Positions 63,784-64,000 of a DNA stretch of 64,000 nt are shown one piece after another. The DNA is from Sphaerospermopsis torques-reginae ITEP-024 (GTDB lineage Bacteria > Cyanobacteriota > Cyanobacteriia > Cyanobacteriales > Nostocaceae). Positions within the stretch are counted from its first letter, which is position 1. The number at the start of each line of letters is the position of its first letter. The notes beneath the pieces were generated by a model that was given only the letters and a program-made list of their open reading frames with translations, ran no database searches and had not been told where the DNA came from. The stretch lies in assembly GCF_019598945.1 (NCBI RefSeq), contig NZ_CP080598.1:2170001-2234000 (forward strand), read 5' to 3'. Position numbers and translations under genes: made by a program.

Positions 63784-64000
63784 TTATTTTACATCTGTCA
63801 CCCGCCAACTTAATTTGAGGTTAACCCAGAAATTCCAAATTGTTGCTACTGCGATCGCAATCAAGTTAGCAATATACTGATTACGAATCAAGAAATTATA
63901 AACAATATTCAAAACCAAAACATTAATTACCAATCCTGCTAAACAAACCACATTAAATTTGAAAAACCTCTTAATGCGTTGTTTCCATCCTTTTTGCTGC
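63784..64000 (-). CDS. GtrA-like C-terminus, partial at window end
   Basis: The last 72 codons of a minus-strand gene that continues beyond 64000. The visible part reads KRFFKFNVVCLAGLVINVLV, then IANLIAIAVATIWNFWVNLK and ends LSWRVTDVK. NFW-N-LSWR is typical of GtrA-family membrane domains, often fused to a GT2 glycosyltransferase (dolichyl-phosphate mannose synthase type). Which of the two it is cannot be told from this window. Confidence 0.8.
   Translation of the reverse strand, partial: QQKGWKQRIKRFFKFNVVCLAGLVINVLVLNIVYNFLIRNQYIANLIAIAVATIWNFWVNLKLSWRVTDVK

Overview
The window is chromosomal DNA from a filamentous, probably heterocyst-forming cyanobacterium (order Nostocales). The evidence is frequent HIP1 octamers (GCGATCGC), an AT-rich base composition, dozens of tandem heptanucleotide repeat arrays (STRRs) between genes, and typical cyanobacterial genes: petN, ndhF1, ndhD1, rbcR, DUF3181, an ABA4-like protein and Uma2-family nucleases. 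I cannot name the species from sequence alone.

Layout. 0-16.5 kb holds mostly housekeeping and conserved genes: a PEP-synthase-like enzyme, MgtC, RecF, a Ca2+-type P-ATPase, a beta-propeller/transglutaminase protein, a PD-(D/E)XK nuclease, a phosphohexomutase, a LapA-like protein, Uma2 and DUF29 proteins. 16.5-27.3 kb carries ndhD1 and ndhF1 on the minus strand, separated by about 7 kb of accessory DNA: an IS4-family element that truncates a Phd-type antitoxin, four other toxin-antitoxin (TA) pairs, a helix-turn-helix protein and a phage ORF6C-like protein. 27.3-34.4 kb has a thioredoxin variant (WCGLC), NnrU/Z-ISO, the RuBisCO regulator RbcR, a Ser/Thr kinase with its downstream periplasmic-binding protein, and a decayed PstS-like gene. 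34.4-43 kb has a Crp/Fnr regulator, a free-standing DALR (ArgRS-like) protein, a candidate small RNA gene, a HAD phosphatase, polA, and an ISKra4-like element with perfect 51-bp inverted ends. 43-50.2 kb holds CobW, an ABA4-like protein, small conserved proteins, moaC, tRNA-Arg(ACG), an MFS carrier, a GT2 glycosyltransferase and an NlpC/P60 peptidase. 50.5-55 kb is a restriction-modification locus in which a nuclease-methyltransferase half and its target-recognition half are separate genes with a complete hicBA module between them. 55-64 kb has a serine hydrolase, Uma2, a DmeF-like metal exporter, a GH15/phosphorylase-kinase-like protein, a 44-residue protein, MazEF, the petN operon, a membrane protein and the 3' end of a GtrA-type gene.

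Most unusual: (1) the R-M gene split by hicBA, with stop/start overlaps and the hicB ribosome binding site forming the last codons of the methyltransferase half; (2) a candidate small RNA at about 36.54-36.60 kb with a well-spaced promoter and a terminator hairpin; (3) the TA island between ndhF1 and ndhD1, which includes a structured, attenuator-like leader; (4) STRR heptamers that supply start regions, C-terminal codons and stop codons of several proteins; (5) a DNA polymerase I whose Exo III aspartate is replaced by glutamine.

Limits: all family assignments are by eye from motifs. No database search, folding program or codon statistic was run.
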